Assembly: GCF_034350045.1 (NCBI RefSeq)
Contig: NZ_CP133781.1
Coordinates: 3,954,501 to 4,018,500, forward strand
Source of the DNA: Pseudomonas sp. CCI4.2
GTDB lineage: Bacteria; Pseudomonadota; Gammaproteobacteria; Pseudomonadales; Pseudomonadaceae
Length of the DNA: 64,000 nt
Reading direction: 5' to 3'
Shown one piece after another: positions 26,581 through 36,648 of this stretch; position 1 is the first letter of the stretch; every line of letters begins with the position of its first letter. The notes below the pieces were generated by a model, which saw only the letters and a list, made by a program, of their open reading frames with translations, made no database searches and was not told the origin of the DNA. Position numbers and translations under genes: made by a program.

Positions 26581-26874
26581 TAGCGCTCCAGCACGTTATC
26601 CATTAGTACTGCCGACAACGTGAGTCCGAGCCGACCAGCCTGTCTTCACCCGTAAGCCGGGCCGTATAAAAAGGGCGCAGAGTATAGCTGAGGCGGGCAA
26701 GAAGTATTGCATCAGGTAACCAGACGGGCAAACCGTGCAGGGGAACGTTAGCGACTGTGTCTGGTCGGAACCCAATGAGAACGCTGCGGACGCGACCTGT
26801 AGCGAACGTGTTCGCGAGGCAATTAGCCTGACACACCGTATCAAGCTTGAATCGCCTACAGAGGGGGTATCAGG

Positions 26875-27054
26875 TCAGTTGGTCAGGCGCGAGGCGGGAT
26901 TTGAATCAGTCTGCGCAAGCGTTTGTAGCCGCTCGGTCAAACGAGCCACTTTTCGCAGCAACTGATCACGTTCGTCTTTGAGCTGACGCAACTCGTCACG
27001 ACGAATGCTGACATAAAGGGTTTGGGGTGGGAGTGCTGACAGGAGGGTGCCCAT
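26875..27054 (-). CDS. Small coiled-coil protein, 59 residues
   Basis: ATG at 27054 with GAGG six bases upstream; stop TGA at 26875-26877. The protein starts MGTLLSALPPQTLYVSIRR and continues with a heptad-like, highly charged helix (about residues 18-48, with Leu at regular spacing and Arg/Glu/Asp/Lys between), then a short Ser/Pro/Asn tail. This is a convincing short coiled coil. No known domain is recognised. It stands alone between cptA and gnd, antisense-free. Ribosome site and amphipathic pattern support a real gene although it falls under common length cut-offs. Confidence 0.65.
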   Translation of the reverse strand: MGTLLSALPPQTLYVSIRRDELRQLKDERDQLLRKVARLTERLQTLAQTDSNPASRLTN

Positions 27055-27368
27055 TGCTTACCTCGCAAATAACGTGTTTCGACTCAGCGTTGGACGTGTG
27101 AGAATTTCAGGCTTCGGTTAAGCGTGAATCTTCGTTAGCCTACTGAGCTATCGGTGGCGATTCTGATTTCTTTTATTCAGGAATGGAACTTTTTTATTTT
27201 TAATTGTCGCGAATGTTTCTTGATCGCGAAAATCTACTGAATCAGGCAGGCTCACCCACGCCCCCTGCCTTTGATACCCCCTGGTCCGGCCGCTGTGGAC
27301 TATCTGCTATGTACTGCTGGGCTATATAAGGTGAGGCATCCCTTTCTTCGTATTAAGGAGCACCCCAC
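27055..27368. other. 314-base upstream region of gnd
   Basis: AT-rich block around 27180-27215 (poly-T runs) then a GC-rich stretch. It should hold the gnd-zwf promoter and the promoter of the small coiled-coil gene. AAGGAG before the gnd ATG is the only site I can name. Confidence 0.3.
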
Positions 27369-28345
<977 letters not shown>

Positions 28346-28346
<1 letters not shown>

Positions 28347-29875
28347 TGGGTCTGTCGCGAACCACCTCCAATCAAGCGCCGAAAGTTGCCCCGCCGGCCA
28401 CGTTGTTTCTGTTCGGCGCCCACGGTGATTTGGTCAAACGCTTGCTGATGCCTGCGCTGTATAACCTCAGCCGTGATGGTCTTCTGGGCAACGGCGTTCA
28501 CATTGTTGGCGTTGACCATAACGCGATTAGCGACGCTGATTTTGCAAAAAAACTCGAAGACTTCATTCGCCAGGAAGCGGCCAGCAAAGTCGCCGAAGGC
28601 GGAGCCGAACCGCTGGACCCTGCCTTGTGGAGCGATCTGGCCAGCCGTATCAGCTATGTGCAGGGTGATTTTCTCGACGATTCGACTTACAGCGACATTG
28701 GCGAAAAAATCAAAACCACCGGCTCGGGTAACGCAATCTTTTACCTCGCTACAGCACCCCGCTTTTTCAGCGAAGTCGCCAAGCGTCTGGGCTCGTCGGG
28801 GTTGCTGGTCGAGAGTGACGACAGCTTCCGGCGCGTCGTGATCGAAAAACCGTTCGGGTCCGACTTGCCGAGCGCGGTAGGTCTCAATGCTTGCCTGCTA
28901 AAGGTGATGGCTGAGAAGCAGATTTACCGGATCGACCACTACTTGGGCAAAGAGACCGTGCAGAACATTATGGTCAGCCGTTTTTCTAACGGCTTGTTCG
29001 AATCGTTCTGGAACAACCATTACATCGACCACATTCAGATCACTGCCGCAGAAACCGTGGGCGTTGAAACCCGAGGCAGTTTTTACGAGCGTACCGGTGC
29101 ATTGCGAGACATGGTGCCCAACCACTTGTTTCAGTTGCTGGCCATGGTGGCCATGGAACCACCGGCCGCGTTCGGCGCCGATGCGGTGCGCGGCGAAAAA
29201 GCCAAAGTCATTGGCGCGATTCGCCCGTGGACGCAAGAAGAGGCGTTGGCCAACTCGGTACGCGGTCAGTACGCAGAAAGCACGGTGGGCGACCAAAGTG
29301 TCGCCGGGTATCGGGAAGAGCCCAACGTCGCGCCGGACAGCACCACGGAAACCTACGTCGCGTTAAAAGTGATGATCGACAATTGGCGCTGGGTCGGCGT
29401 GCCGTTCTACCTGCGTACCGGCAAGCGCTTGAGTGCCCGTGACACTGAAATTGCGATCTGCTTCAAACCTGCGCCTTACGCGCAGTTTCGCGATACGGAC
29501 GTTGAGCAGCCAAAGCCCAACTATCTGAAGATCCAGATTCAACCGAACGAGGGCATGTCGTTCGACCTGCAGGCTAAGCGACCAGGGCCTACATTGGACA
29601 TCGTCGACATCGAGCTGGGGTTTGCTTACAAAGACTTCTTCGAGATGCTGCCGTCGACCGGTTACGAAACCCTGATCTACGACTGCTTGGCCGGCGACCA
29701 AACCTTGTTTCAACGGGCCGATAACATCGAAAACGGCTGGCGCGCCGTGCAACCGTTTCTGGATGCCTGGGCCAAGCACCCCAACGTCGAGCAGTACAAG
29801 GCGGGCGAAGAAGGCCCCGCTGCTGCCGATGAGCTACTGGCGCGCGACGGCTTTGAATGGCGCACTATCGGATGA
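28346..29875 (+). CDS. zwf: Glucose-6-phosphate dehydrogenase Zwf
   Basis: 509 residues. FLFGAHGDLVKRLLMPALYNL (about 17-37) is the dinucleotide-binding start, here with Ala-His rather than the usual Ala-Ser/Thr-Gly; VIEKPFGSDL and RIDHYLGKETVQNIMVSRFSN (about 194-214) carry the active-site His and substrate Lys. It feeds the oxidative pentose phosphate and Entner-Doudoroff routes. It sits between gnd and an HAD phosphatase with overlapping ends. No pgl or edd is adjacent, so this looks like a secondary zwf copy of the kind Pseudomonas often has (inference). Confidence 0.95.
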
Positions 29876-30690
29876 GCGACCCCGCGCAACCCCTCATCCA
29901 GTTTTTGCTGTCCGACATCGACGGCACCTTGCTACGTCCCGACCACAGCTTGAGCCAGGCCAACGCCGACGCGATCAAACAACTGCGCGCTGCGGGCATT
30001 CGCTTTACCTTGGCCAGCAGTCGTCCTCCCAGGGCCATGCGCCAGCAGATCGAAGCCTTGGGGATTGATTTGCCAACCGTGGCGTTTAACGGCGGCTTGA
30101 TCACTCATCCCGATGGCCGGGTGTTGTCAGCCCACCGTATTCCACGGGCAGCGGCGAGTGCGAGCCTGGCGATGTTTACTGGCCAGGATTGCTCGGTGTG
30201 GGTCTTCGCCGATGACCAATGGTTGTTGCGCGATCTCAATGGGGCGTTGGTCGACCATGAGCGCAAGACACTGGGTTACGACCCCATCGTGGTCTCCAGT
30301 TTCGAGCCATATCTGGATCGGATCGACAAAATCGTCGCCGCCAGCGCCAATCACCAACTGTTGAAAGACCTTGAGGCACAGCTCAATCCGCAGATTGACG
30401 GCTTGGCATTAGCGTCGCGGTCGCAGTCGTACTACTTGGACGTCAATGCCGTGGAAGCCAACAAAGGCAACGCGCTGGTGACCCTCGCCGAATTTCTGGG
30501 GGTGCCACTGAGCCAGACTGCCGCTATTGGTGACGGTAGCAATGACGTGGCGATGTTCCATGTCGCCGGGTTGTCGATTGCTATGGGGCAGGGCGATGAA
30601 AGTGTTCGCAGCCAGGCCGATTACGTGACAGGCAGTAATTTAGAGGACGGTGTGGCGACAGCCATTAGGCGCTATATTTTGCCGCGCTAA
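29872..30690 (+). CDS. Cof-type HAD-IIB phosphatase
   Basis: 272 residues from ATG 29872, chosen because it overlaps the zwf stop as ATGA; the frame is open five codons further upstream. HAD motif I is LLSDIDGTLL, motif II lies near TLASSRPP, the motif III Lys is in VEANKGNAL (about 204) and motif IV is GDGSNDVAMF (about 224). The C2-type cap lies between motifs II and III. Such enzymes hydrolyse sugar phosphates and related metabolites. Coupling to gnd-zwf suggests a phosphosugar substrate or clearance of a side product (inference). Confidence 0.9.
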   Translation: MSDPAQPLIQFLLSDIDGTLLRPDHSLSQANADAIKQLRAAGIRFTLASSRPPRAMRQQIEALGIDLPTVAFNGGLITHPDGRVLSAHRIPRAAASASLAMFTGQDCSVWVFADDQWLLRDLNGALVDHERKTLGYDPIVVSSFEPYLDRIDKIVAASANHQLLKDLEAQLNPQIDGLALASRSQSYYLDVNAVEANKGNALVTLAEFLGVPLSQTAAIGDGSNDVAMFHVAGLSIAMGQGDESVRSQADYVTGSNLEDGVATAIRRYILPR

Positions 30691-30784
30691 ACGTACACCG
30701 CTAAACACCATGCACCACCCTGCAGGCCTCCGGGAGCGGGGCCTGTTCGAAAACTCATTCACTGACATTTTCGGATACTTACCA

Positions 30785-32608
30785 ATGGCCGCACTAATTG
30801 AAGACTACGCATTGCTCGGCAACTGCAAGACTGCCGCGCTGGTCGCCAAGGACGGTTCACTGGATTGGTTATGTTTCCCTCGGTTTGATTCCCCCGCATG
30901 CTTTGCTGCGCTGCTGGGCGAAAGCAGCAACGGTCGCTGGAAAATCGCGCCGTCGGATGTGGTCACTCGCTCCGAAAGACGCTATCGCGAAGGTACGCTG
31001 ATCCTCGAAACTGTGTTTGAGACCAACGCCGGGCGCGCCATGCTGATTGAATTCATGCCCACTGAGGTGGGCAGTAGCGTGGTGCGCATCGTGGTGGGTC
31101 TTGAGGGCCGCGTCGAATTTGGCATGGACCTGGCCATACGCTTCGACTACGGCAGCAGCGTGCCGTGGGTCGAAATGAAAGACGAGTACACGCTGACGGC
31201 AATTGCCGGTCCAGAAATGCTGATTCTGCATACACCGGTTGAGCTCCATGCTTTCGACCATCACACCGGCAGTCACTTTTCGGTCGAGACCGGCCAGCGC
31301 AAGGTGTTTGTGCTCAGCCATCAGACGTCGAATCACCCCGTGCATGCCGGCATCGACGGCGAAGCGGCGCTGAAGAACACCGAGCATTTCTGGCTAAAGT
31401 TTTCCAGCCGCTGTCCAGAAGTAGGGCAGTGGTCGGCGCAGGTCAAACGCTCGCTGATTACCCTTAAAGCACTGACGTATGAACCTACTGGCGGGATTGT
31501 CGCGGCCGTCACGACGTCGTTGCCGGAACAGCTGGGCGGCGAACGTAACTGGGATTACCGTTTTTGCTGGCTGCGCGATGCAACCATGACCTTGTTGGCG
31601 CTCATGAACCTTGGGTACTACGAGGAGGCAGAGGCATGGCGAGCCTGGCTGTTGCGCGCAGTGGCGGGCAACCCGGAACAGATTCAGATTATGTACGGGC
31701 TGGGTGGCGAACGAAGATTGCCCGAATATGAACTGCCCTGGCTGACCGGCTACGAAAACTCGGCCCCGGTGCGTATCGGCAATGCGGCGGCCACACAGGT
31801 GCAATTGGATGTCTTCGGAGAAGTGGCCGACGCCATGGTCCAAGCCGCCAAAGGTGGGCTGCCAAGGCCCCCTCGCAGTGCAGCGATCATCAAGGTGATC
31901 ATGCCGTTTCTGGAAAAGGTCTGGCACCTTCCGGACAAAGGCATTTGGGAAATTCGCTCCGAGCCGCAGCATTTTACCCATTCCAAAGTCATGGCTTGGG
32001 TGGCCTTCGACCGAAATGCGCACCTCGCTGAGCAGTCCGCGGAAAACGATGAAGACCTTGCCTTGGCGTTCCATTACCGGACCATCGCCAACGAGATTCA
32101 TGCTGATGTTTGCCTCAACGGCTTTGATACCCAGCTCGGCAGTTTTGTACAGACGTATGGCTCAACGTCCTTGGACGCAAGCTTGTTGCAGATTGCCCTG
32201 ACCGGCTTCTTGCCGGCTGCCGATCCAAGGGTCGTGGGTACCGTGGCCGCTATCGAAAAGGCGCTGGTGGAGGACGGTTTACTGTTGCGCTATGACGCCG
32301 ACCGTACCGTGGATGGTGTTTCGGGTCATGAAGGGACATTCCTCGTGTGTTCGTTCTGGCTGGCCGACGTTTACGTCCTGTTGGGGCGTTATGACGATGC
32401 AGAGGCATTGTTCGAGCGGTTATGTGGGCTGTGCAACGATGTGGGTCTGCTCGCTGAGCAATATGACCCGAGGGAAAAACGGATGCTGGGTAATTTCCCC
32501 CAGGCATTCAGTCATATCGGGATCATTAATACAGCGCTCAATCTGCATCGCTCGGCATGCCCGGCGGTATCCAGGGCCAGTGGTCACAGCGATGCAACCG
32601 TGGGCTAA
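30785..32608 (+). CDS. Glycoside hydrolase family 15 protein (glucoamylase/trehalase-like)
   Basis: 607 residues from ATG 30785 (MAALIEDYALLGNCKTAALV), the normal family start; the open frame begins earlier at 30650, inside the HAD gene. An N-terminal beta-sandwich (about 1-250, DGSLDWLCFPRFDSPACFAALLG) precedes the (alpha/alpha)6 barrel: WDYRFCWLRDATMTL, then GIWEIR (general acid Glu) and HEGTFLVCSFW (general base Glu). GH15 members of this layout include bacterial glucodextranases and the mycobacterial trehalase. With the trehalose operon 6 kb away, trehalose or maltodextrin are reasonable substrates. No signal peptide. Confidence 0.9.
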   Translation: MAALIEDYALLGNCKTAALVAKDGSLDWLCFPRFDSPACFAALLGESSNGRWKIAPSDVVTRSERRYREGTLILETVFETNAGRAMLIEFMPTEVGSSVVRIVVGLEGRVEFGMDLAIRFDYGSSVPWVEMKDEYTLTAIAGPEMLILHTPVELHAFDHHTGSHFSVETGQRKVFVLSHQTSNHPVHAGIDGEAALKNTEHFWLKFSSRCPEVGQWSAQVKRSLITLKALTYEPTGGIVAAVTTSLPEQLGGERNWDYRFCWLRDATMTLLALMNLGYYEEAEAWRAWLLRAVAGNPEQIQIMYGLGGERRLPEYELPWLTGYENSAPVRIGNAAATQVQLDVFGEVADAMVQAAKGGLPRPPRSAAIIKVIMPFLEKVWHLPDKGIWEIRSEPQHFTHSKVMAWVAFDRNAHLAEQSAENDEDLALAFHYRTIANEIHADVCLNGFDTQLGSFVQTYGSTSLDASLLQIALTGFLPAADPRVVGTVAAIEKALVEDGLLLRYDADRTVDGVSGHEGTFLVCSFWLADVYVLLGRYDDAEALFERLCGLCNDVGLLAEQYDPREKRMLGNFPQAFSHIGIINTALNLHRSACPAVSRASGHSDATVG

Positions 32609-32623
32609 GCCCGTTGCGGAGGG

Positions 32624-33304
32624 TTATTCAGCTTTGCGAAAGGTGAAGTTGATGCGTTGTTCACCCAGCAAGGGGTGGTCGGCCTGTTTGAGCGGCAGCA
32701 CACCGTGATAGCGAAGTCGGTCTTCACCACCCCACACCACGACATCGCCATGGAAAAGCGACACGCGCTGGGTTTTGTCGCTACGGTCGAGTCCACCAAA
32801 CAAGAAGCTCGCGGCGATGCCTAATGACACCGAAACAACGGGCCATTGGTAACCACGTTCGTTTTTGTCCTGGTGCAGGGACATCTTCGCACCGGGAACA
32901 TAGCGATTGATCAGGCAGGCGTCGGGGGTGAAACCGGCAAAACCACATTCTGTTGCTGCAGACTGGGCCAGCTGCATGAATACGTCCGGTAAAACAGGCC
33001 ATGGCTTGCCGGTCTCTGGATCGATTCGGGTATAGCGATAACCGTTGCGATCAGTGACCCAGCCAAGGGTGCCGCAGTTGCTCAAGGCAACCGACATGGT
33101 GAACCCGCCGGGGGTCATCATGTGCCTGAAAGGGGATTGTTCGAGGACGTGTTGCAGGGCGGGTAGCACGCGTTCAATCAGCGGCAGTGCGAAGCCCCTC
33201 AAGACAAATGATTGTGGGCCGATTTGCTCGGTGCGCGGCGCTTGAGTAACGTCGTCGGCAAATAAATCCAATGTGCCGGGTTCAGAGCCGCTGCGCTTGA
33301 GCAT
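32624..33304 (-). CDS. alkB: AlkB, 2-oxoglutarate/Fe(II)-dependent DNA repair dioxygenase
   Basis: 226 residues. The metal triad is visible: LHQDKNE (His-x-Asp, about residues 142-144) and RYHGVLPLK (distal His about 199); RINFTFRKAE near the C-terminus provides the 2-oxoglutarate-binding Arg pair. NRYVPGAKMSLH and VVSVSLGIAASFLFGG are family signatures. It removes 1-methyladenine and 3-methylcytosine lesions by oxidation. It converges on the GH15 gene with 15 bases between stops, and is not joined to ada or alkA. Confidence 0.95.
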   Translation of the reverse strand: MLKRSGSEPGTLDLFADDVTQAPRTEQIGPQSFVLRGFALPLIERVLPALQHVLEQSPFRHMMTPGGFTMSVALSNCGTLGWVTDRNGYRYTRIDPETGKPWPVLPDVFMQLAQSAATECGFAGFTPDACLINRYVPGAKMSLHQDKNERGYQWPVVSVSLGIAASFLFGGLDRSDKTQRVSLFHGDVVVWGGEDRLRYHGVLPLKQADHPLLGEQRINFTFRKAE

Positions 33305-33429
33305 TTCAATCTCTCCACGAACGGTGTTACGTCCGCTGCCTGGCCACGACTGATGTCAGTGGCTGCCTCGGCGCCCACGGTGGTCTGGTAAAAGCCCGAA
33401 ACCTGTGGTCGAATCCCGGGATGCAGGGG

Positions 33430-33609
33430 TTAGAGTGCTTTGCTGACTTTTACGTCAGTCACTTTATCGCCGCTGCCGCTGTGCATCTTTTCAAGGGTCG
33501 CGGTCGCTTCTTCTGATGACTCTGCGTGTAACTGGGCGAACTCGAATCGACGTTCACCGTTGAGTTTGTAGCTAATCGCATATTTGGTGGTGGCAGTGGG
33601 GGTGCTCAC
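33430..33609 (-). CDS. Small basic protein, 59 residues, GTG start
   Basis: GTG at 33609 with AAAGGAG and a 6-base spacer upstream; stop TAA at 33430-33432. The product begins STPTATTKYAISYKLNGERR and ends TDVKVSKAL, mixed beta/alpha in character, with a compact hydrophilic composition and no Cys. No domain recognised. It lies between alkB and the DUF1883 gene, all minus strand. The strong ribosome site and balanced composition make it a real gene despite falling under usual length cut-offs. Confidence 0.65.
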   Translation of the reverse strand: MSTPTATTKYAISYKLNGERRFEFAQLHAESSEEATATLEKMHSGSGDKVTDVKVSKAL

Positions 33610-33644
33610 AAGCGGCTCCTTTCTTCAGGCGCTATTTATACGTG

Positions 33645-33950
33645 TCAGCTCAGCCGTGTAGCCGAGCGACGAACGATTTTGATGGTGTGAGTGAATGCGG
33701 GTTTGCAGCCACCACCGGTGTCGGCTTTACGGCCAGACGTATCGATGGTGATGTTCCAGAAGCCGGTGCTTGGCGCTGCTATTTTTGCCGGGAACCGGTC
33801 GAATGCGCCGCCATGATAGGTATGACGACCACCGTTTTTGAAGCTGCGAAAATTGGCGTCATTCATCAAGCGAATGTTACAGAGCTGGGAACACTCGATG
33901 ACGACGAGGTCGTCTTCGTTGAGGTGTTCGCGCTGATGTACAAATTTCAT
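33645..33950 (-). CDS. DUF1883 protein
   Basis: 101 residues. The sequence MKFVHQREHLNEDDLVVIE then CNIRLMNDANFRSFKNGG and HTYHGGAFDRFPAKIAAPSTG matches DUF1883, a short all-beta domain sometimes fused to TIR domains, otherwise stand-alone and uncharacterised. The stand-alone form here has GGAGACACC before its ATG. A GGGC-Lys-Pro tail (about 84-88) is followed by a basic end. It is the first of the minus-strand DUF1883/59-residue pair upstream of alkB. Confidence 0.85.
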   Translation of the reverse strand: MKFVHQREHLNEDDLVVIECSQLCNIRLMNDANFRSFKNGGRHTYHGGAFDRFPAKIAAPSTGFWNITIDTSGRKADTGGGCKPAFTHTIKIVRRSATRLS

Positions 33951-34114
33951 GGTGTCTCCAAAAAGGCTTTTTCTGCAAAATCAAAACGATAGCATGGGCG
34001 CGACGGCATTTATCCGCCGCGAGTGGTTTTATTGCGTTTATACCCGATAAAAGTGCCTAAACAGGGATCTATTCGGTCACAAGCGTGTCGTAGGTCTTTT
34101 AGTGGAGCGATTGT

Positions 34115-34468
34115 ATGAAAATAGCTGTGGTGGTTTTGACACTTGCGATGACTGGCTGCGCGACGGTTGCCGAGATTGAGCGTACCCCTCCGACCCTGAG
34201 CGTAATTTCCGGCAAAAGCCCTCAGAGTTATGCTGACTGCTTGGTCCACAAACTTGCCGGTAGCCGCAAACCGCCACTGGTTGAGCCGCATCATGACGGT
34301 TTGCGCATGATCATTTCGCAGAACTTCAATTCCGACCCTGCTGCGGTAGTATTGATTGAGAGCCGTAGCAACAACGGCAGCTCAATCAAGCTGTATGAGC
34401 ATCTGTCCAATGTGCCAATACGGCCCAAAGATGTGCAAAACGCCGCGACTGCCTGCATCTCGGGTTGA
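34115..34468 (+). CDS. Small lipoprotein, 117 residues
   Basis: A lipoprotein signal (MKIAVVVLTLAMTGC, lipid on Cys15) is followed by a compact domain of about 100 residues with two further Cys (DCLVHKL near 62 and TACISG at the end), which may form a disulfide in the periplasm. A strand-rich centre (LRMIISQNFNS, AAVVLIESRSN) suggests an alpha/beta fold. No family recognised. AGCGA precedes the start, a modest ribosome site. It is followed by the 76-residue gene after 35 bases. Confidence 0.7.
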   Translation: MKIAVVVLTLAMTGCATVAEIERTPPTLSVISGKSPQSYADCLVHKLAGSRKPPLVEPHHDGLRMIISQNFNSDPAAVVLIESRSNNGSSIKLYEHLSNVPIRPKDVQNAATACISG

Positions 34469-34503
34469 TAAATGTGCCGCACAACCTAATTGATGGAGCA
34501 GCA

Positions 34504-34734
34504 ATGAAACGCGAAGTGGTAAAGCAACGGCATGCCGAAGGCCAAATTTCGGCGACGCACATTATTCAAAATCCGGCAGTAGTCGGCGAGTGGATTGTTT
34601 TTTTCAAGAAGAGCGAGGGCAGAAGTTTTTTTCTGGTGGATGACGGCGATGAGGTCGAATCTTTCACTCAGCTGGATGATCTGGTGGTGATAGTCCGAGG
34701 GTTGGGAATCAAGTTTGCCGAAATCCATCTTTAG
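34504..34734 (+). CDS. Small conserved cytosolic protein, 76 residues
   Basis: ATG 34504 has GGAG with a 5-base spacer; the frame is open to 34465 but the internal start is far better. The sequence alternates strand and helix: GQISATHIIQNP, EWIVFFKKSEGRSFFLVDDGDEVESF (beta hairpin and loop), then a helix LDDLVVIVRGLGIKFAEIHL. This looks like a small alpha/beta domain with a sheet of three strands. I recall similar short proteins in other Pseudomonas but know no function. Confidence 0.7.
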   Translation: MKREVVKQRHAEGQISATHIIQNPAVVGEWIVFFKKSEGRSFFLVDDGDEVESFTQLDDLVVIVRGLGIKFAEIHL

Positions 34735-34811
34735 CAGTGGTTGCGTCTAAGCGGGCGGTTCGCAAACTTCACCCGCAACACGCAACACTCAGTGTTCTGC
34801 CATTCTTTTAG

Positions 34812-35093
34812 TTATTTGCACATCACCACTAGGCTGCGGCTTTTGAAGTTGCCGACATCAACCCCGAGGGTCTTGTCGCTTTCCTTGGGTTGTGGGGTGC
34901 CGTTGGTTGCAACAATGTTGTAGCCCTTGTTGGGGCAAGAGGCGTCTGCTTTTTGGTAGCAGCTGTCCCATGACATCGCCTCGCCTGAGCAATCAATGCT
35001 AACGCCTTGCTGGCCGTTGTTCAGGTAGGTGTTAGAGGCTGTAGCGCAACCGGCGATTCCCAATACCGCGACAACCAGCAAAAGTTTGTTCAT
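34812..35093 (-). CDS. Small lipoprotein, 93 residues
   Basis: Lipobox LGIAGC (lipid on Cys16) after a short hydrophobic start. The mature part has four Cys (DCSGE, SCYQKA, SCPNKGY, VMCK), likely two disulfides, and a conserved-looking Trp-Asp-Ser-Cys-Tyr stretch. The pattern 'Cys-Tyr-x-Lys-Ala ... Cys-Pro-x-x-Gly-Tyr' is common in small Pseudomonas envelope lipoproteins of unknown function. Monocistronic and convergent with the 76-residue gene. Confidence 0.7.
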   Translation of the reverse strand: MNKLLLVVAVLGIAGCATASNTYLNNGQQGVSIDCSGEAMSWDSCYQKADASCPNKGYNIVATNGTPQPKESDKTLGVDVGNFKSRSLVVMCK

Positions 35094-35205
35094 GATTTTC
35101 GTGCTTCGTAATAAGGGCGGATGGGAGTGAGTTACCAGACGTCATGGCTGAACGGTTCGACCCTGCGATGACGTAATCGTTGTGCGTTCGTCGCTGTGTT
35201 GTTTT

Positions 35206-35397
35206 TCAGGTTTTAGGCCCGGAGCGCCGACGAGAATGAGCCTTGGGTTGGTCTTGCAGGACAGCGGCCACCTCAATGGCTGCGCTTTCCGAGGCGAACG
35301 GGCCGGCGATCGCTTCGCCGCTGGCATCCGATACCCACCACTGGCCATCTTGAAGTTTGTTGATCAAGTAACCGTTAACATTTTTCACTTCCGACAT
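35206..35397 (-). CDS. Small basic-tailed protein, 63 residues
   Basis: A compact N-terminal domain (NGYLINKLQDGQWWVSDASGEAIAGPF, then SESAAIEVAAVL helix) is followed by a basic tail HSRRRSGPK. The two-Trp strand and following helix resemble a small beta-beta-alpha fold. GAGAGA lies before the ATG. No function is known to me; it may bind nucleic acid through the tail (inference). Confidence 0.6.
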   Translation of the reverse strand: MSEVKNVNGYLINKLQDGQWWVSDASGEAIAGPFASESAAIEVAAVLQDQPKAHSRRRSGPKT

Positions 35398-35677
35398 CGG
35401 TCTCTCTCGCTGAATGGTTCAAGCGGCACATGATAGAGCGCCTGCTCGTAAGCTGCACATTATTCCCGCACAGTCAGGTGCGTTCAGCTAGGCTTTGTGA
35501 GGCTAAATAGGCGTTATTACTGCTGCTCTCAGACGAGGGCAATCTCCACGCGACGGAACTATCGTGGCGTAAATCTCTCTATCAAGGCATAGGATGGCCA
35601 GTAAGGGCATTGTAAGGTGCTCTGTGCCTGATTAGACTGCGCCGCAATAGCCACCGCCTTTTTTATTAGGGAATTAT

Positions 35678-36529
35678 ATGAGCCAGAATGTGATCAAGAA
35701 ATGCTTGTTCCCAGCAGCCGGATACGGCACGCGCTTTTTGCCTGCAACAAAAGCCATGCCCAAGGAAATGCTGCCAGTGGTCAACAAACCGCTGATTCAG
35801 TATGGCGTGGAAGAAGCACTTGATGCTGGCTTGAAAGAAATCTCCATCGTGACGGGTCGTGGCAAACGTGCATTAGAAGACCACTTCGATATCAGTTACG
35901 AGCTTGAGCATCAAATCAAAGGCACCGACAAAGAAAAATACTTGGTGGGTATTCGTCGAATCCTGGACGAGTGCAGCTTTTCCTACACTCGCCAAACTGA
36001 AATGAAAGGCTTGGGTCACGCGATTCTCAGCGGCCGTCCTTTGATCGGTGACGAACCCTTCGCCGTGGTACTGGCGGATGACCTATGCGTAAACCTCGAC
36101 GGTGACGGCGTTCTGACCCAGATGGTCAAGCTGTACAACAAATACCGTTGCTGCATCGTCGCCATCCAGGAAGTACCGGCGGACGAAACTCAGAAGTACG
36201 GTGTCATCGCTGGCGAAGAAATCCACCCGGGCCTTTACCGTGTCAGCCACATGGTTGAAAAACCCAAGCCTGAAGACGCACCGTCCAACCTGGCGATCAT
36301 CGGTCGTTATATTTTGACGCCGGACATCTTCAAAATGATTGAAGACACCCCGCCCGGTAAAGGCGGCGAAATTCAGATCACCGATGCACTGATGAAAATG
36401 GCGGAAGAGGGCAACGTCCTCGCCTACAAATTCAAAGGCCAGCGTTTCGACTGTGGCGGCGCCGAAGGCTACATAGACGCGACCAACTTCTGTTTCGAAA
36501 ACTTCTACAAAACCGGCAAAGCTTACTGA
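35678..36529 (+). CDS. galU: UTP-glucose-1-phosphate uridylyltransferase GalU
   Basis: 283 residues. The nucleotidyltransferase motif KCLFPAAGYGTRFLPATKAMPKEMLP (about 8-33, Gly-rich loop and Lys) and FAVVLADDLCV (about 128-138, metal-binding Asp), EKPKPEDAPSNLAIIGRYIL (about 191-210) and GGEIQITDAL define it. It makes UDP-glucose for LPS, exopolysaccharide and glycolipid synthesis. It stands alone with a terminator 22 bases after its stop. Confidence 0.97.
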   Translation: MSQNVIKKCLFPAAGYGTRFLPATKAMPKEMLPVVNKPLIQYGVEEALDAGLKEISIVTGRGKRALEDHFDISYELEHQIKGTDKEKYLVGIRRILDECSFSYTRQTEMKGLGHAILSGRPLIGDEPFAVVLADDLCVNLDGDGVLTQMVKLYNKYRCCIVAIQEVPADETQKYGVIAGEEIHPGLYRVSHMVEKPKPEDAPSNLAIIGRYILTPDIFKMIEDTPPGKGGEIQITDALMKMAEEGNVLAYKFKGQRFDCGGAEGYIDATNFCFENFYKTGKAY

Positions 36530-36551
36530 GTCATTGCCCGTTTGGTTGTAG

Positions 36552-36579
36552 GACAAAGCCACCGTTGGGTGGCTTTGTC
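36552..36579 (+). terminator. Terminator after galU
   Basis: GACAAAGCCACC (36552-36563) and GGTGGCTTTGTC (36568-36579) form a perfect 12-bp stem with loop GTTG, followed by GTTTCT. The start of gor follows 70 bases later. Confidence 0.85.
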
Positions 36580-36648
36580 GTTTCTGGCTGTCAGCACTGA
36601 CCCCGCTCGCCGAAGCGGTTATGCTGTGCACCTGCTAAGGAGACAGCA

